A stretch of 64,000 nucleotides of DNA from JAJPJE01 sp963848375 (GTDB taxonomy: Bacteria > Acidobacteriota > Terriglobia > Terriglobales > Acidobacteriaceae), in the NCBI GenBank assembly GCA_963848375.1, contig CAWKDK010000018.1, forward strand, positions 620,001 through 684,000, read 5' to 3'. The stretch's first letter is position 1, and each line of letters opens with the position of its first letter. The notes under the pieces are model-generated. The model was not told the DNA's origin and searched no databases. It was given only the letters and a program-made list of their open reading frames with translations. Shown piece after piece: positions 1-8,717 of the stretch. Position numbers and translations under genes: made by a program.

Positions 1-37
1 AGGCTCAAATTGAATCACCGCGAATCAATAGCCAAGA

Positions 38-1306
38 GTGCCCCAACAGGATCACATTCCGAGAATCCAGGTCGGGTGGAGAACTGCCACGTACCGCAGC
101 GTGCTGGGCGCCATTTTATTGGTGGTCGGCCTGATTGTGGCGGCATCGTACGTTGTGTTTCCAGAACCCACGAAAAAAGCCGCGACCAGCCTGCTGAACC
201 TGGCAGAACGCATCGGCACCAGTACTGCCACCAAGACAAAAGACAGTAACGCGCAGCAGGCGAGCTTCACCTTGATCGATGGAACCGTGAAGGTGAAGAA
301 AGCCAACAGCAATACTTGGGTGACGGCGGATTATCAGCTGCCGCTGGAAAAAGGCGACGTGGTGCAGACCGGGTCGGAGGGCATTGCGAAGGTCGTGTTC
401 CCCGATGGCACCAGTTACAACGTGAAACAGGATTCGCTGATCGTGGTGGAAGAGAATTCCGCGAACGAATCGCAACAGACGAATGTCTCCGTGCAATTGA
501 CGACAGGAACCGTGGATCTCTCGACGGGAACGTATACGCAGGGATCGAAGTCGCAGGTGATCGTGGGCGGAGCGACGGCGACTTTCTCGCGCGACAGTTC
601 CGCAATGGTGCGCAACGATCCCAAGAGCGACGAGCATGAAATCCTGGTGAAGCACGGATCGGGCGAAGTGACCCGCGGCAAGGAATCGGTGCCAGTCGGT
701 GAGTATGAAAAGGTCACGTTCACGACGGAACAGTCTCAACTGGTGAAGCAGAAAGAAATGGCGCCGCCGGCGCTGATTGGTCCGGCGAACATGGCGCCGC
801 TTTTCATGGATGATCCGTCGCTACCGATTCCATTTACGTGGTCGACGATACCGAATACGGCGGAGTACCGGATACGAGTCTCGCGCAATCCTTATTTCTC
901 GTCGACGGTGGCGGATCGCAGGGTGACGTCGCCCGCGGCGAATATACCGGGGCTGTCGGAAGGCGCGTACTACTGGGAAGTGCAGGCGATCGATAAGGCT
1001 GGGCGCGAGTCAGTAGAGAGCGAAAAGAATCGGTTTACGATCATTCGCAAGGGCCCGGAGAACGCGAGCATTGCGCTGGAGCTATCGCCCTTCGTTCAGC
1101 ATGGGCATGTGCTTGAGATTAAAGGCAAGACCGAGCCAACGGCGCGGGTAATGGTAAATGGGCAGGAAGTCCCTGTGGTTGGCAGTGACGGGGGATTCCA
1201 GTTCTTTACGGCGCCGCTGCCGGCGGGCGAGAACGTTATTACGGTGACGGCGCAGAACTCCAAGGGTGGAGTGCGCACGGAGCAGAAGAAGATCGTGATC
1301 CAGTAG
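38..1306 (+). CDS. FecR-domain membrane-anchored protein
   Basis: The reading frame starts at a GTG and encodes 422 residues. Residues about 20-42 form one hydrophobic segment, so the protein is probably an inner-membrane protein with a large periplasmic part. Residues about 75-220 match the FecR fold: a region beginning FTLIDGTVKVKK, then LEKGDVVQTGSEG and a VVFPDGTSYNV strand. The next part (about 255-340) looks like a fibronectin-type domain (AYYWEVQAIDKAG). The C-terminus (about 350-422) resembles a bacterial Ig-like module (TEPTARVMVNGQEV). In the classical Fec system FecR relays a signal to a sigma factor, but no fecI or fecA is adjacent, so a signalling role is not supported. Such stand-alone FecR proteins are common in Acidobacteriota. 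The gene lies 221 bp upstream of mreB and probably belongs to a separate unit that begins to the left of the window. Confidence 0.8.
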   Translation: MPQQDHIPRIQVGWRTATYRSVLGAILLVVGLIVAASYVVFPEPTKKAATSLLNLAERIGTSTATKTKDSNAQQASFTLIDGTVKVKKANSNTWVTADYQLPLEKGDVVQTGSEGIAKVVFPDGTSYNVKQDSLIVVEENSANESQQTNVSVQLTTGTVDLSTGTYTQGSKSQVIVGGATATFSRDSSAMVRNDPKSDEHEILVKHGSGEVTRGKESVPVGEYEKVTFTTEQSQLVKQKEMAPPALIGPANMAPLFMDDPSLPIPFTWSTIPNTAEYRIRVSRNPYFSSTVADRRVTSPAANIPGLSEGAYYWEVQAIDKAGRESVESEKNRFTIIRKGPENASIALELSPFVQHGHVLEIKGKTEPTARVMVNGQEVPVVGSDGGFQFFTAPLPAGENVITVTAQNSKGGVRTEQKKIVIQ

Positions 1307-1448
1307 GCGCGGCGTGGCCGAAAGCACTGCTGGCATCATGATGGTTACGGGTTTTCAGGGCGGTTCCGCATTATCTTTGACCGGATTGAGTTCGGTGCCC
1401 GACGTCCACAGGGTCAAAGACTTCGGTTTCCGACAGGCAATCTGAAAG

Positions 1449-1478
1449 TTCACCTAGAATCAAGGGCACTAGTGATAT
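1449..1478 (+). promoter_or_regulatory. Possible sigma-70-type promoter for mreBCD
   Basis: TTCACC (1449-1454), an 18-bp spacer and TGATAT (1473-1478) lie about 50 bp before the mreB start codon in the only sizeable gap between the FecR gene and mreB. The match to consensus is partial, so this is a weak prediction by eye. Confidence 0.25.
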
Positions 1479-1527
1479 TGTGCCGTAAGCAGTAACTTCC
1501 AAGTAACGAGAGAACAGACGCACGCGT

Positions 1528-2586
1528 ATGACAACCAACGGCTTTAATGGCTCACGCTTTCATAACCTCCGGTCGCTATTCAGTGTGTTTTCGAGCGATC
1601 TGGCGATCGACCTCGGCACGGCGAACACGCTGGTCTATGCCAAAGGCAAAGGCATCGTGGTGAATGAACCTTCCATAGTCGCCATCAACAAGAACACCGG
1701 GGAAGTGGAAGCGGTGGGCAAAGAAGCCAAAGAGATGCTGGGCCGTACGCCGGGCAACATCGTCGCCATCAAGCCGATGAAGGATGGCGTGATCGCGGAC
1801 TTCAAAGTTACCGAGAAGATGCTGAACTACTTCATCCAGAAGGCGCACAACCGGAAGATGCTGGTGCATCCGCGCATCGTGATTGGCGTGCCCTCCGAAA
1901 TTACGCAGGTGGAAAAGCGCGCGGTCATGGATTCGGCGTATCGCGCGAAAGCCAGTGAAGTTCACCTGGTGGAACAAGCGATGGTGGCGGCAATCGGCGC
2001 AGGACTGCCGATCACCGAACCGAGCGGCAACATGGTCGTTGACATCGGTGGCGGCACGACAGACATTGCGGTGATCTCGCTGAGCGGCATCGTGTATTCA
2101 CGGTCGGTGCGCATGGCGGGTAATCAGATGGACGAAGCCATCATGAATTACCTGAAGCGCAAGTACAACCTGCTGATCGGCGAACGCACGGCGGAACAGA
2201 TCAAGATTGAAATTGGGTCGGCGTATCCGCTGGACAAGCCGCTGACCATGGAGATCAAAGGACGCAACCTGATCGAGGGCGTGCCTAAGAGCATCACGAT
2301 TGACGACAGCGAAATTCGCGAAGCGCTGAGCGAGTGCGTGGCGACGATCATGAATGCGATCCGCGTGGCGCTGGAACGTACACCGCCGGAGTTGTCGGCG
2401 GACATCAGCGATCGCGGAATTGTGCTCACCGGTGGTGGCGCGCTGCTGAAGAATCTGGATAAGCGAATCCGCGAAGAAACCGGACTGCCGGTTTCGATTG
2501 CCGACGATCCGCTGGCCAGCGTGGTGCTGGGCACCGGCAAGATGCTGAGCGATTTCAAACTGCTGAGAAAGATTTCGATCGAGTAG
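1528..2586 (+). CDS. mreB: Rod shape-determining protein MreB
   Basis: This is the bacterial actin homologue that forms membrane-bound filaments guiding the elongasome. It has 352 residues, the normal length. The ATP-binding phosphate-1 motif DLAIDLGTANTLVY is at residues 25-38, the phosphate-2 region MVVDIGGGTTDIAVI at about 170-184, and the adenosine motif GIVLTGGGALL at about 297-307. The N-terminal extension before the actin fold (MTTNGFNGSRFHNLRSLF) contains aromatic and basic residues and may be the membrane-binding helix. It is the first gene of mreBCD, followed after a RAYT insertion by mrdA and rodA, all on the same strand. Confidence 0.97.
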   Translation: MTTNGFNGSRFHNLRSLFSVFSSDLAIDLGTANTLVYAKGKGIVVNEPSIVAINKNTGEVEAVGKEAKEMLGRTPGNIVAIKPMKDGVIADFKVTEKMLNYFIQKAHNRKMLVHPRIVIGVPSEITQVEKRAVMDSAYRAKASEVHLVEQAMVAAIGAGLPITEPSGNMVVDIGGGTTDIAVISLSGIVYSRSVRMAGNQMDEAIMNYLKRKYNLLIGERTAEQIKIEIGSAYPLDKPLTMEIKGRNLIEGVPKSITIDDSEIREALSECVATIMNAIRVALERTPPELSADISDRGIVLTGGGALLKNLDKRIREETGLPVSIADDPLASVVLGTGKMLSDFKLLRKISIE

Positions 2587-2649
2587 TTCCCAGCGTCCGG
2601 TTTTCAGCAAACTGGAAACTCGAAACGGCAAAACTGGAAACTGGAGTCC

Positions 2650-3824
2650 ATGGATAGCGTCATCAACCGGCACCGGAACGTTGCGAACGTGGTGGTCCTC
2701 GTGTTCGTGCTGTTCGTCCAGGTGGTCGGACTCGCGGTGCAGGTGAAGCGCCCCAGCGACAGCGGCGGGACCCGCCTGATTCGCGTATGGGCAGTGACGC
2801 TGGTTACACCTCTCTCCAAAGGCGTGGTTCACGCCGAAGAATCGATTTCAGGCGTATGGCACGGTTACTTCGATCTGCGACATGTGCGATCGGAGAACGC
2901 GGATCTGCAGGATAAGCTGGCGCGCATGCGCATACAGCAGGTGCGGCTGGAAGAAGATGCGAACCAGGCGCGTCGGTTGCAGGTGCTGCTGGGGTTCAAG
3001 GAACAATACCTTTCGCAGACGCTGCCGGCGCAGGTGATCAGCACGACGGGCAGCGATTTTTCGCGCGGCGTTTACATCGACAAGGGCACGCATGATGGAG
3101 TGAAGCAGGACATGCCGGTGATCACGCCGGATGGAATCATGGGGAAAGTGCTGCGCGTGTATCCGAGCTCGTCGCTGGTACTGGAGATTAACGATCCCAG
3201 CAGCGGGGCGGGCGTGATCTTGGAAAAGTCGCGGCTGCAGGGAATTCTGAAGGGCAATCCAAACGGGAACGGCGAACTGATCATTCAGAACATCATGGCC
3301 GACGAGAAAGTTGAGGTCGGCGAACGCGTTCTGACCAGCGGCGGCGATCGCATCTTCCCGAAGGGAATGCCGGTGGGAGTGGTTTCGCGATTTGCGCACG
3401 GGAAAGACATCTTCCTGGATATATGGGTGAAGCCGGCGGCGCAGTTAAGTCGAGCCGAGGAAGTGTCTGGTGGTAACGAAGGTGGACGAGCGGACGCCGG
3501 AGAGTCAGCCGTTTGCGCCGAGCCCGGTAAGGGCGATCGATATTCTGGCGGAGAGACTGCCGACGGTAGCGCCTCCTCCGAAGGCGGATGCGGCGGCGAC
3601 GCCGACGGCTGGTAGCGACTTCGACGGAAGTGAAACCGAAGAGTGCAAGTACGGGCGGAACTGGGTCGACGGTGAAGGCTGCACAGACGCAGACTGTGCC
3701 GAAGAGTCCGACGGGCGGGACCACACCCGGGACGGGTGGGGCGACAAAGCCTGCAGCGCATCCTGCGGAGAGTGCGACGGGTCCGAATAAACCGGCTGCT
3801 GCCAATGGGACTACGCCGCAATGA
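2650..3824 (+). CDS. mreC: Rod shape-determining protein MreC (two apparent frameshifts in tail)
   Basis: MreC is the periplasmic elongasome scaffold that activates PBP2/RodA. The uninterrupted frame from ATG 2650 to 3615 gives an N-terminal membrane helix (about 10-32), a coiled coil (about 70-105) and the paired beta-barrel core (RGVYIDKGTHDGV, GVILEKSRLQG, VLTSGGDRIFPKGMPVG) to about residue 270. Beyond RAEEV the frame stops resembling MreC. The expected continuation, VVTKVDERTPESQPFAPSP, lies in the next frame from 3467, and a Pro/Ala/Thr-rich tail resumes in the third frame from about 3600. That frame ends at 3824 in an ATGA overlap with mreD, as expected for mreC-mreD. Two single-base shifts (near 3466 and 3600) are therefore needed. 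Both lie in the disordered tail. Indel errors are the simplest explanation. If they are real, the protein would be 321 residues with an altered tail. Confidence 0.88.
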
Positions 3825-4336
3825 CGATTGCATTCGAAAAGACGGAGCGGATCGAGGTTTACCGGTTTAATCCGCTGGTGACGATCGGCGTGCCGCTGTT
3901 CGCGATCGTGCTGCAGTCGTTTATCCCGATCAAGCTGCGGATTTTTGGGATTTTTGATCTGCCGCTGCTGGTGACGATCTTCTTTGCCGTCGCTCGACGG
4001 AATCAGATCTCAGGACTCCTGACTGGGGCGGCGATCGGTCTATTGCAGGATGCGCTTACGCATCAACCGCTGGGGATTTACGGCATTTCGAAGACGTTGG
4101 TGGCATATGGTGCGTCGTCGCTGGGCGCGAAGATTGACGTAGAGAACCCGGGCACGCGAGTGCTGATGGTCTTCGGGTTCTACTTCATCCACAACGGGAT
4201 CTATTGGCTGGTGGCACGTTGGCTGGTGCGGATCGATCTGCAGTGGTTGTGGATGCACGAGCTGCGCGGGGCGATTGCGAACGCGATTTTGGGCGTACTG
4301 CTGTTCCATCTGCTGGATAAGGTGAAGCGGGGGTAG
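3821..4336 (+). CDS. mreD: Rod shape-determining protein MreD
   Basis: MreD is the integral membrane subunit of the MreBCD complex. The 171-residue protein has about five hydrophobic segments and the MreD-like region SGLLTGAAIGLLQDALTHQP (about 65-84), where GxxxGLLxDxL is the family signature. The ATG overlaps the stop codon of the restored mreC frame by ATGA, which points to translational coupling. The assignment rests on topology, this motif and synteny, because MreD sequences are poorly conserved. Confidence 0.88.
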   Translation: MTIAFEKTERIEVYRFNPLVTIGVPLFAIVLQSFIPIKLRIFGIFDLPLLVTIFFAVARRNQISGLLTGAAIGLLQDALTHQPLGIYGISKTLVAYGASSLGAKIDVENPGTRVLMVFGFYFIHNGIYWLVARWLVRIDLQWLWMHELRGAIANAILGVLLFHLLDKVKRG

Positions 4337-4356
4337 GGCATTTGCACGAACGATTT

Positions 4357-4383
4357 GGTGGCGCGGGCGCCCTCGCCCGCGTT
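4357..4383 (+). repeat. REP palindrome, copy 1
   Basis: This 27-bp GC-rich element has a CGCGGGCG stem pairing with CGCCCGCG around a four-base loop, and carries a GGTGG head at its left end. It lies 20 bp after mreD. Together with copy 2 (4437-4463, opposite orientation, 53 bp away) it makes a head-to-head BIME-like pair upstream of the RAYT gene. Confidence 0.8.
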
Positions 4384-4436
4384 TCATCTAACCAGTCTCG
4401 GGATTCCGGGACGACTTCCTGTTACGGGTTCTAAAC

Positions 4437-4463
4437 AACGCGGGCGAGGGCGCCCGCGCCACC
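4437..4463 (-). repeat. REP palindrome, copy 2
   Basis: This is an exact reverse complement of copy 1 over 27 bp. The pair could fold into a long hairpin in the mreD-RAYT gap and may stop or stabilise transcripts there; that effect is inferred from what REP pairs do elsewhere. Confidence 0.8.
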
Positions 4464-4529
4464 AACCTCCAGAATCGCGCTTGTGACGTAGCTCCTTGCC
4501 CGTCAGTTCTGAAGTCGGCGTAATTAGGA

Positions 4530-5006
4530 GTGGCTCAAACACCTGTTTTTCGGCGTAGGCGGCTGCCTCACCTTCAACCTGCCGATCGACTATTGTTCGT
4601 AACCTTCCGCACATTCTCCGGCCTAATTCTTCCTCCAGACGCTCGGACTCTGGTGATGCAGCACTGCATGCGTGAACATAACCGCCAGGTCTGGTTGTAC
4701 GCGGGCGTTGTGATGCCGGATCACGTTCACCTGCTCTTGGATCCTCTCAGACAGGGGGATGGACACGTTTTCTCCCTCGCGCAGGTGATGCAGAGTATCA
4801 AGAGCGCTTCAGCACACAGTCTTAATAAGCTTTTGAAGAGATCAGGGCCGGTTTGGGATGAGGAGTACTGGGATCACTATATGCGTTCCGACGAGGAGTT
4901 GCGCGCGACCGTTCAATACATCGAAATGAATCCAGTGAAGAGAGGCCTGGTGAAACGGTCGTCGGACTATCGATGGCTATGGACGAGTATTGAAGAGTTC
5001 GTTTAA
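4530..5006 (+). mobile_element. REP-associated tyrosine transposase (RAYT, Y1_Tnp)
   Basis: The frame encodes 158 residues. It has the HUH endonuclease motif PDHVHLLL (about residues 63-70) and the helix with the catalytic tyrosine, VQYIEMNPVKRGLV (about 128-141). These are the hallmarks of the single-strand transposase family that works on REP palindromes. The N-terminal RRRRLPHLQPADRLLFVTFR is the usual start of this family. The listed GTG start has an AGGAG directly against it with no spacer, so the start is uncertain. The gene sits between REP copies 2 and 3, the classical REPtron layout, and interrupts the mreBCD-mrdA-rodA block. It appears intact. RAYTs are usually domesticated single-copy genes, so cellular housekeeping use is as likely as mobility. 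Confidence 0.88.
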
Positions 5007-5050
5007 TTCATGCGGGTGAGGACTCGTACCCCACCGGCATAAGATTCAAC

Positions 5051-5076
5051 ACGCGGGCGAGGGCGCCCGCGCCACC
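5051..5076 (-). repeat. REP palindrome, copy 3
   Basis: This copy is identical to copy 2 over 26 bp and lies 45 bp after the RAYT stop codon, in the same orientation as copy 2. It closes the right side of the REPtron. Confidence 0.8.
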
Positions 5077-5265
5077 AAAACCACAGGATTCGCATGCCCG
5101 GTAGAACTAAGGTTCACATCACTTGAGTTAGGGGTGTCTGCTCAGTCGGACTCGTGGTAATTCCTGCTACACTCAAAGCAATCCAGTTAAGCCGCGTGCT
5201 CAAGTGTTAAGGCTGGAGCGGAGTGCTGCGCTGGTTCATTCAATCAGGACTGGCCAGAGGTCATA

Positions 5266-7455
5266 GTGTTCGGCCGCGAAGACAAAGTATCGCCGATTCG
5301 GATCACGGGAGTTCAGTACGTGATTCTCGGAGTCTTCCTTTTGCTTGGCTACGGATTCTGGCGGCTGCAAGTTGGCGGTTCTGATTACTACGCGTCGCTC
5401 GCCGAACAGAATCGTGTTCGCAAAGTTCCCATCCTCGCGCCCCGCGGAAAAATAGTCGATCGCGAAGGCCGGATTATCGTCGACAACTATCCGTCTTTCT
5501 CTGCATTGTTGTTGCGCGATCAGACGCGCGATCTCGACGCGGACGTGGACAAGATTGCGTCGGGCCTGCACATGGACTCTGACGATATTCGCGCGCGTCT
5601 GAAGAAGTTTGCGAGCATGCCGCAATATCAGCCGATCATCCTGAAAGACGACATCACGCCGGACGAACTGGCGTACATCGAATCGCACAAGAACGAGTTG
5701 CCGGAGTTGGACACGATCCGGGCGAGCCGCAGACTGTATCCGAAAAACGGATTCATGGCGCACCTGATCGGCTATGTGGGTGAAGTCAGCGAAGACATGC
5801 TGAATCAGCCGCAGTGGGAGTTCTACAAAGCTGGCGACGTCGTCGGCAAGTCGGGCGTGGAGCTGCAGTACAACGACATCTTGATGGGCCAGGATGGGTC
5901 GCGGCGCGAGATAGTGAACAGCCGCGGAAAAGTCGTGGGACAGATGGACGAAGTTCCGGCGACCGAAGGTCAGACGCTGAAGTTGACGATCGATCTCGAT
6001 CTGCAGATCGCAGCGGAAGAAGCTCTTGGCGATAAGCCGGGCGCAATCATCGCAATGAATCCGAAGAACGGCGAAGTGCTCGCGATGGTTAGCCGACCGA
6101 CATTTGATCCGAATTCATTTGCCATACGCATTTCGAAGGACGAGTGGAGCAAGCTGGTCAACGATGAAGGCAAGCCACTGATGAACAAAGCGATCCAGGC
6201 GCAGCTCGCACCCGGGTCGACGTTCAAGATCATTATGGCTACGGCTGGGCTACAGGAAGGCATTGCCCAGAATATGAAAGTAAATTGCACTGGGGGTGCG
6301 AGCTTCTACGGACGCTACTTCAAGTGTTGGATTTCCCATCGGCACCAGACGCACGGAATAACAGATATCACCAAGGGCGTTTATCAGTCGTGCGACGTCT
6401 TCTTTTACACCTTGGCGGAGAAGCTCGGGATCGGAAAGATTGCGGAGTGGTCCACCAGGCTCGGCCTCGGGCAGAAGAGCGGGATTGATTTACCGCAAGA
6501 AGTTAGTGGCGTGATGCCTTCGGAAGAGTGGAAGCTCAAAAACTTTCACCAGAAGTGGTTCGCCGGAGAAACGATTTCAGTCGGCATTGGCCAAGGCGCG
6601 ATTGCGGCAACTCCGATACAGATGGCGCGCGCGATTGGAGCGATCGCTTCTGACGGACGCCTGGTTAGGCCGCATGTAGTCGCGTTCGACAATCTCTCGG
6701 GAAACGCGCAAACGCGTTACAAGGAGATCAGCGCCAAGTATCCGGAGGAGACCACAATTCCGATCGACTCAAGCAATTGGGAGATCGTTACCGATGCGTT
6801 GAGGAAGGTCGTCAGTCCCGTGGGAACCGGTGCATTGTCTGCAATCCCTGGAGTCGACTTCGGCGGGAAGACAGGATCGGCGCAAACGGTAAGTAACGCC
6901 TTTAAAGAGCGCCTCGGAAAAGGAACAGATCTATTCAAGGACAATGGGTGGTTCGTGGGAGTTGCACCCACCCGTAATCCTGACATTGTGGTTGCGGTGC
7001 TTTATCAATCGGGTGAGCACGGCGACAAGACGGCACCGATCGCAGCACAGGTGATCAAAGCGTTCGTGCAGAAGCGCCGCAAGGTTCTTAACGATGTGGC
7101 ATATGCCATGCCTCAGTCGTACGCGCCCGTACGCCCGAATGTCGAGCCGGTAAGCAGTAGCGAGACTCCGGCGCGACTGAAGAGCGTGGGGCAGGAGAGC
7201 GTGGATCGGGCGAGTGAGGCTACGCAGAAGAGTGCGGTGAAGCCGGAAACGGCACCTGAGAAGAAGAATCTTCCGGCAAAGCCCGTCGAGACTCCGGGAG
7301 GAATGGCTAAGAGTAGTTACGGCGATTCCGTCGACATGGCAGGCGTTTGGGATGACGGTGGTGAGGAACACCGGATGGCGTCAGGTAAATTCGTTGTGCC
7401 TCTGAGTGGTAACGACAGTCGAGCGGTAGCGGCGCCGGGGATGGAAGAGCGGTAG
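5266..7455 (+). CDS. mrdA: Penicillin-binding protein 2 (elongasome transpeptidase)
   Basis: This is the class B PBP that cross-links lateral-wall peptidoglycan together with RodA. It has 729 residues, starting at GTG 5266 with an AGAGG upstream. There is one N-terminal membrane helix (about 14-36), then the pedestal domain (EQNRVRKVPILAPRGKIVDR). The transpeptidase domain has the active-site PGSTFK (Ser near 318), SCD in the SxN position, and GGKTGSAQ (near 535). The last 110 residues are Pro/Glu/Ser-rich, absent from the E. coli protein and probably disordered. It is separated from mreD by the RAYT cassette and followed by rodA after 167 bp of repeat-rich DNA. Confidence 0.95.
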   Translation: MFGREDKVSPIRITGVQYVILGVFLLLGYGFWRLQVGGSDYYASLAEQNRVRKVPILAPRGKIVDREGRIIVDNYPSFSALLLRDQTRDLDADVDKIASGLHMDSDDIRARLKKFASMPQYQPIILKDDITPDELAYIESHKNELPELDTIRASRRLYPKNGFMAHLIGYVGEVSEDMLNQPQWEFYKAGDVVGKSGVELQYNDILMGQDGSRREIVNSRGKVVGQMDEVPATEGQTLKLTIDLDLQIAAEEALGDKPGAIIAMNPKNGEVLAMVSRPTFDPNSFAIRISKDEWSKLVNDEGKPLMNKAIQAQLAPGSTFKIIMATAGLQEGIAQNMKVNCTGGASFYGRYFKCWISHRHQTHGITDITKGVYQSCDVFFYTLAEKLGIGKIAEWSTRLGLGQKSGIDLPQEVSGVMPSEEWKLKNFHQKWFAGETISVGIGQGAIAATPIQMARAIGAIASDGRLVRPHVVAFDNLSGNAQTRYKEISAKYPEETTIPIDSSNWEIVTDALRKVVSPVGTGALSAIPGVDFGGKTGSAQTVSNAFKERLGKGTDLFKDNGWFVGVAPTRNPDIVVAVLYQSGEHGDKTAPIAAQVIKAFVQKRRKVLNDVAYAMPQSYAPVRPNVEPVSSSETPARLKSVGQESVDRASEATQKSAVKPETAPEKKNLPAKPVETPGGMAKSSYGDSVDMAGVWDDGGEEHRMASGKFVVPLSGNDSRAVAAPGMEER

Positions 7456-7459
7456 TAAT

Positions 7460-7487
7460 CCCACACGTTCGCTTCGCGACGTGTGGG
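7460..7487. repeat. Hairpin followed by GCACCC (repeat type A, copy 1)
   Basis: CCCACACGT (7460-7468) pairs perfectly with ACGTGTGGG (7479-7487) and is followed by GCACCC. A second hairpin with the same GGGGCACCC flank but a different stem lies at 12983-13013. There is no T-run, so it is not an obvious terminator. Confidence 0.6.
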
Positions 7488-7512
7488 GCACCCGGCAGAA
7501 AAACATTGGCAG

Positions 7513-7532
7513 CCCTGAGCGAAGTCGAAGGG
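7513..7532. repeat. Short imperfect palindrome CCCTGAGC-GAAGTC-GAAGGG
   Basis: This 20-bp element in the mrdA-rodA gap reads CCCTGAGCGAAGTCGAAGGG. Near-identical short palindromes are familiar as dispersed repeats in many bacterial genomes. It lies between hairpin 7460-7487 and REP copy 4, so the gap is a mosaic of three repeat types. Confidence 0.5.
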
Positions 7533-7561
7533 TAGGCTGCCCCACGTGGGCTGTGGTGAGA

Positions 7562-7588
7562 AACGCGGGCGAGGGCGCCCGCGCCACC
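7562..7588 (-). repeat. REP palindrome, copy 4
   Basis: This 27-bp copy is identical to copy 2, lies 34 bp before the rodA start, and is about 2.5 kb away from the RAYT gene. It shows that the element has spread beyond its transposase locus. Confidence 0.8.
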
Positions 7589-7622
7589 GAAACATAGAAG
7601 CGCCGTCGAAACATAGAACTGA

Positions 7623-8717
7623 ATGCAGAGATATATTTCATTTCGGGATTTTGATTGGGTGCTGCTGGCCTTTGTGCTGCTGATCTCGGCCGTGGGCGTG
7701 GTGGAGATCTACAGCGCGACGCTGCACACGAAGTTCGTCGGTGCGCACATACGGCAGGTGTACTGGATCATGGCTGGTCTGATGTTGATGTTGATCATCA
7801 GCCGCATCAGCTACCAGTCGCTGCTGGAAGCGGTGCCATGGATGTACGTGATCGCCATCGTGTCCCTGGTGTCGGTGCTTCTATTCGGACAGAAATATCT
7901 GGGTGCGCGGCGTTGGATCAGGATTGGAGGAGCGACGCACTTCCAGCCGTCGGAATGGGTCAAGCTCATATTGATTTTGGCGATGGCCAAGTATTTCGCC
8001 GAGAACCGGCAGCGGGAGATGAGTTTCTTTGACCTGGTGAAGGCTGCTTCCGTGGTCGGTGTGCCGATGCTATTGGTACTGGCTCAGCCCGATATGGGAA
8101 CGGCTCTGACGTATCTGCCGATCGCGGTGATGGCGTTGTTCCTTGGCGGGATGAAGGGGAAGCACGCTGCGGCAATCGTGCTGTCGCTGGCGATGGTCGC
8201 CGTTCCAGCCTGGAAGTTTGGTTTGAAGCAGTATCAGAAGGACCGGCTGACGGTTTTCATGAATCCGGACTCGGATCCGCAGCACAAGGGGTATCAGGTC
8301 AATCAATCGCTGATCGCGGTGGGGTCGGGCGGAATCTGGGGTAAGGGAACGACTCAAGGCACACAAACGCAAGGGCTTTTCCTGCCGGTACCGCACACAG
8401 ATTTTATCTTTGCGGCTTTTTCGGAAGAACATGGTTTTGTCGGCGCCCTGGGAATACTACTGCTATACTTTATGGTGCTGATGCGTTTGATCCAGAACGC
8501 CCAGACCGCGCCAGACCGCGCTGGGGCGTTTGTGGTAATGGGTGTGGTAGCAGTACTGGTTTTCCATATCCTGGTAAACGTAGGCATGGTGGTCGGGTTT
8601 ATGCCGGTCACCGGGATTCCGCTTCCGTTGATGAGTTATGGCGGATCGTCAGTCCTGTTTACGTTTCTTGCGCTGGGGATTGTGATGAATGTCCGCATGC
8701 GCCGTTTCGTGAACTAA
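7623..8717 (+). CDS. rodA: Rod shape-determining SEDS glycosyltransferase RodA
   Basis: RodA is the peptidoglycan polymerase of the elongasome, partner of PBP2. The 364-residue protein has about ten hydrophobic segments. SEDS family signatures are present: FQPSEWVKL (about 108-116), the loop with the invariant acidic residue QPDMGTAL (about 154-161) and the C-terminal GIPLPLMSYGGSSVL (about 335-349). It is normal length and directly follows mrdA. Confidence 0.95.
   Translation: MQRYISFRDFDWVLLAFVLLISAVGVVEIYSATLHTKFVGAHIRQVYWIMAGLMLMLIISRISYQSLLEAVPWMYVIAIVSLVSVLLFGQKYLGARRWIRIGGATHFQPSEWVKLILILAMAKYFAENRQREMSFFDLVKAASVVGVPMLLVLAQPDMGTALTYLPIAVMALFLGGMKGKHAAAIVLSLAMVAVPAWKFGLKQYQKDRLTVFMNPDSDPQHKGYQVNQSLIAVGSGGIWGKGTTQGTQTQGLFLPVPHTDFIFAAFSEEHGFVGALGILLLYFMVLMRLIQNAQTAPDRAGAFVVMGVVAVLVFHILVNVGMVVGFMPVTGIPLPLMSYGGSSVLFTFLALGIVMNVRMRRFVN

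Noticed and set aside
1377..1405. TTGACC at 1377 as the mreB -35 box
   Set aside because: No acceptable -10 sequence lies 16-18 bp downstream.
4357..7588. REP copies as a CRISPR array
   Set aside because: The copies differ in orientation and spacing (from 53 bp to 2.5 kb) and there are no regular spacers or cas genes.
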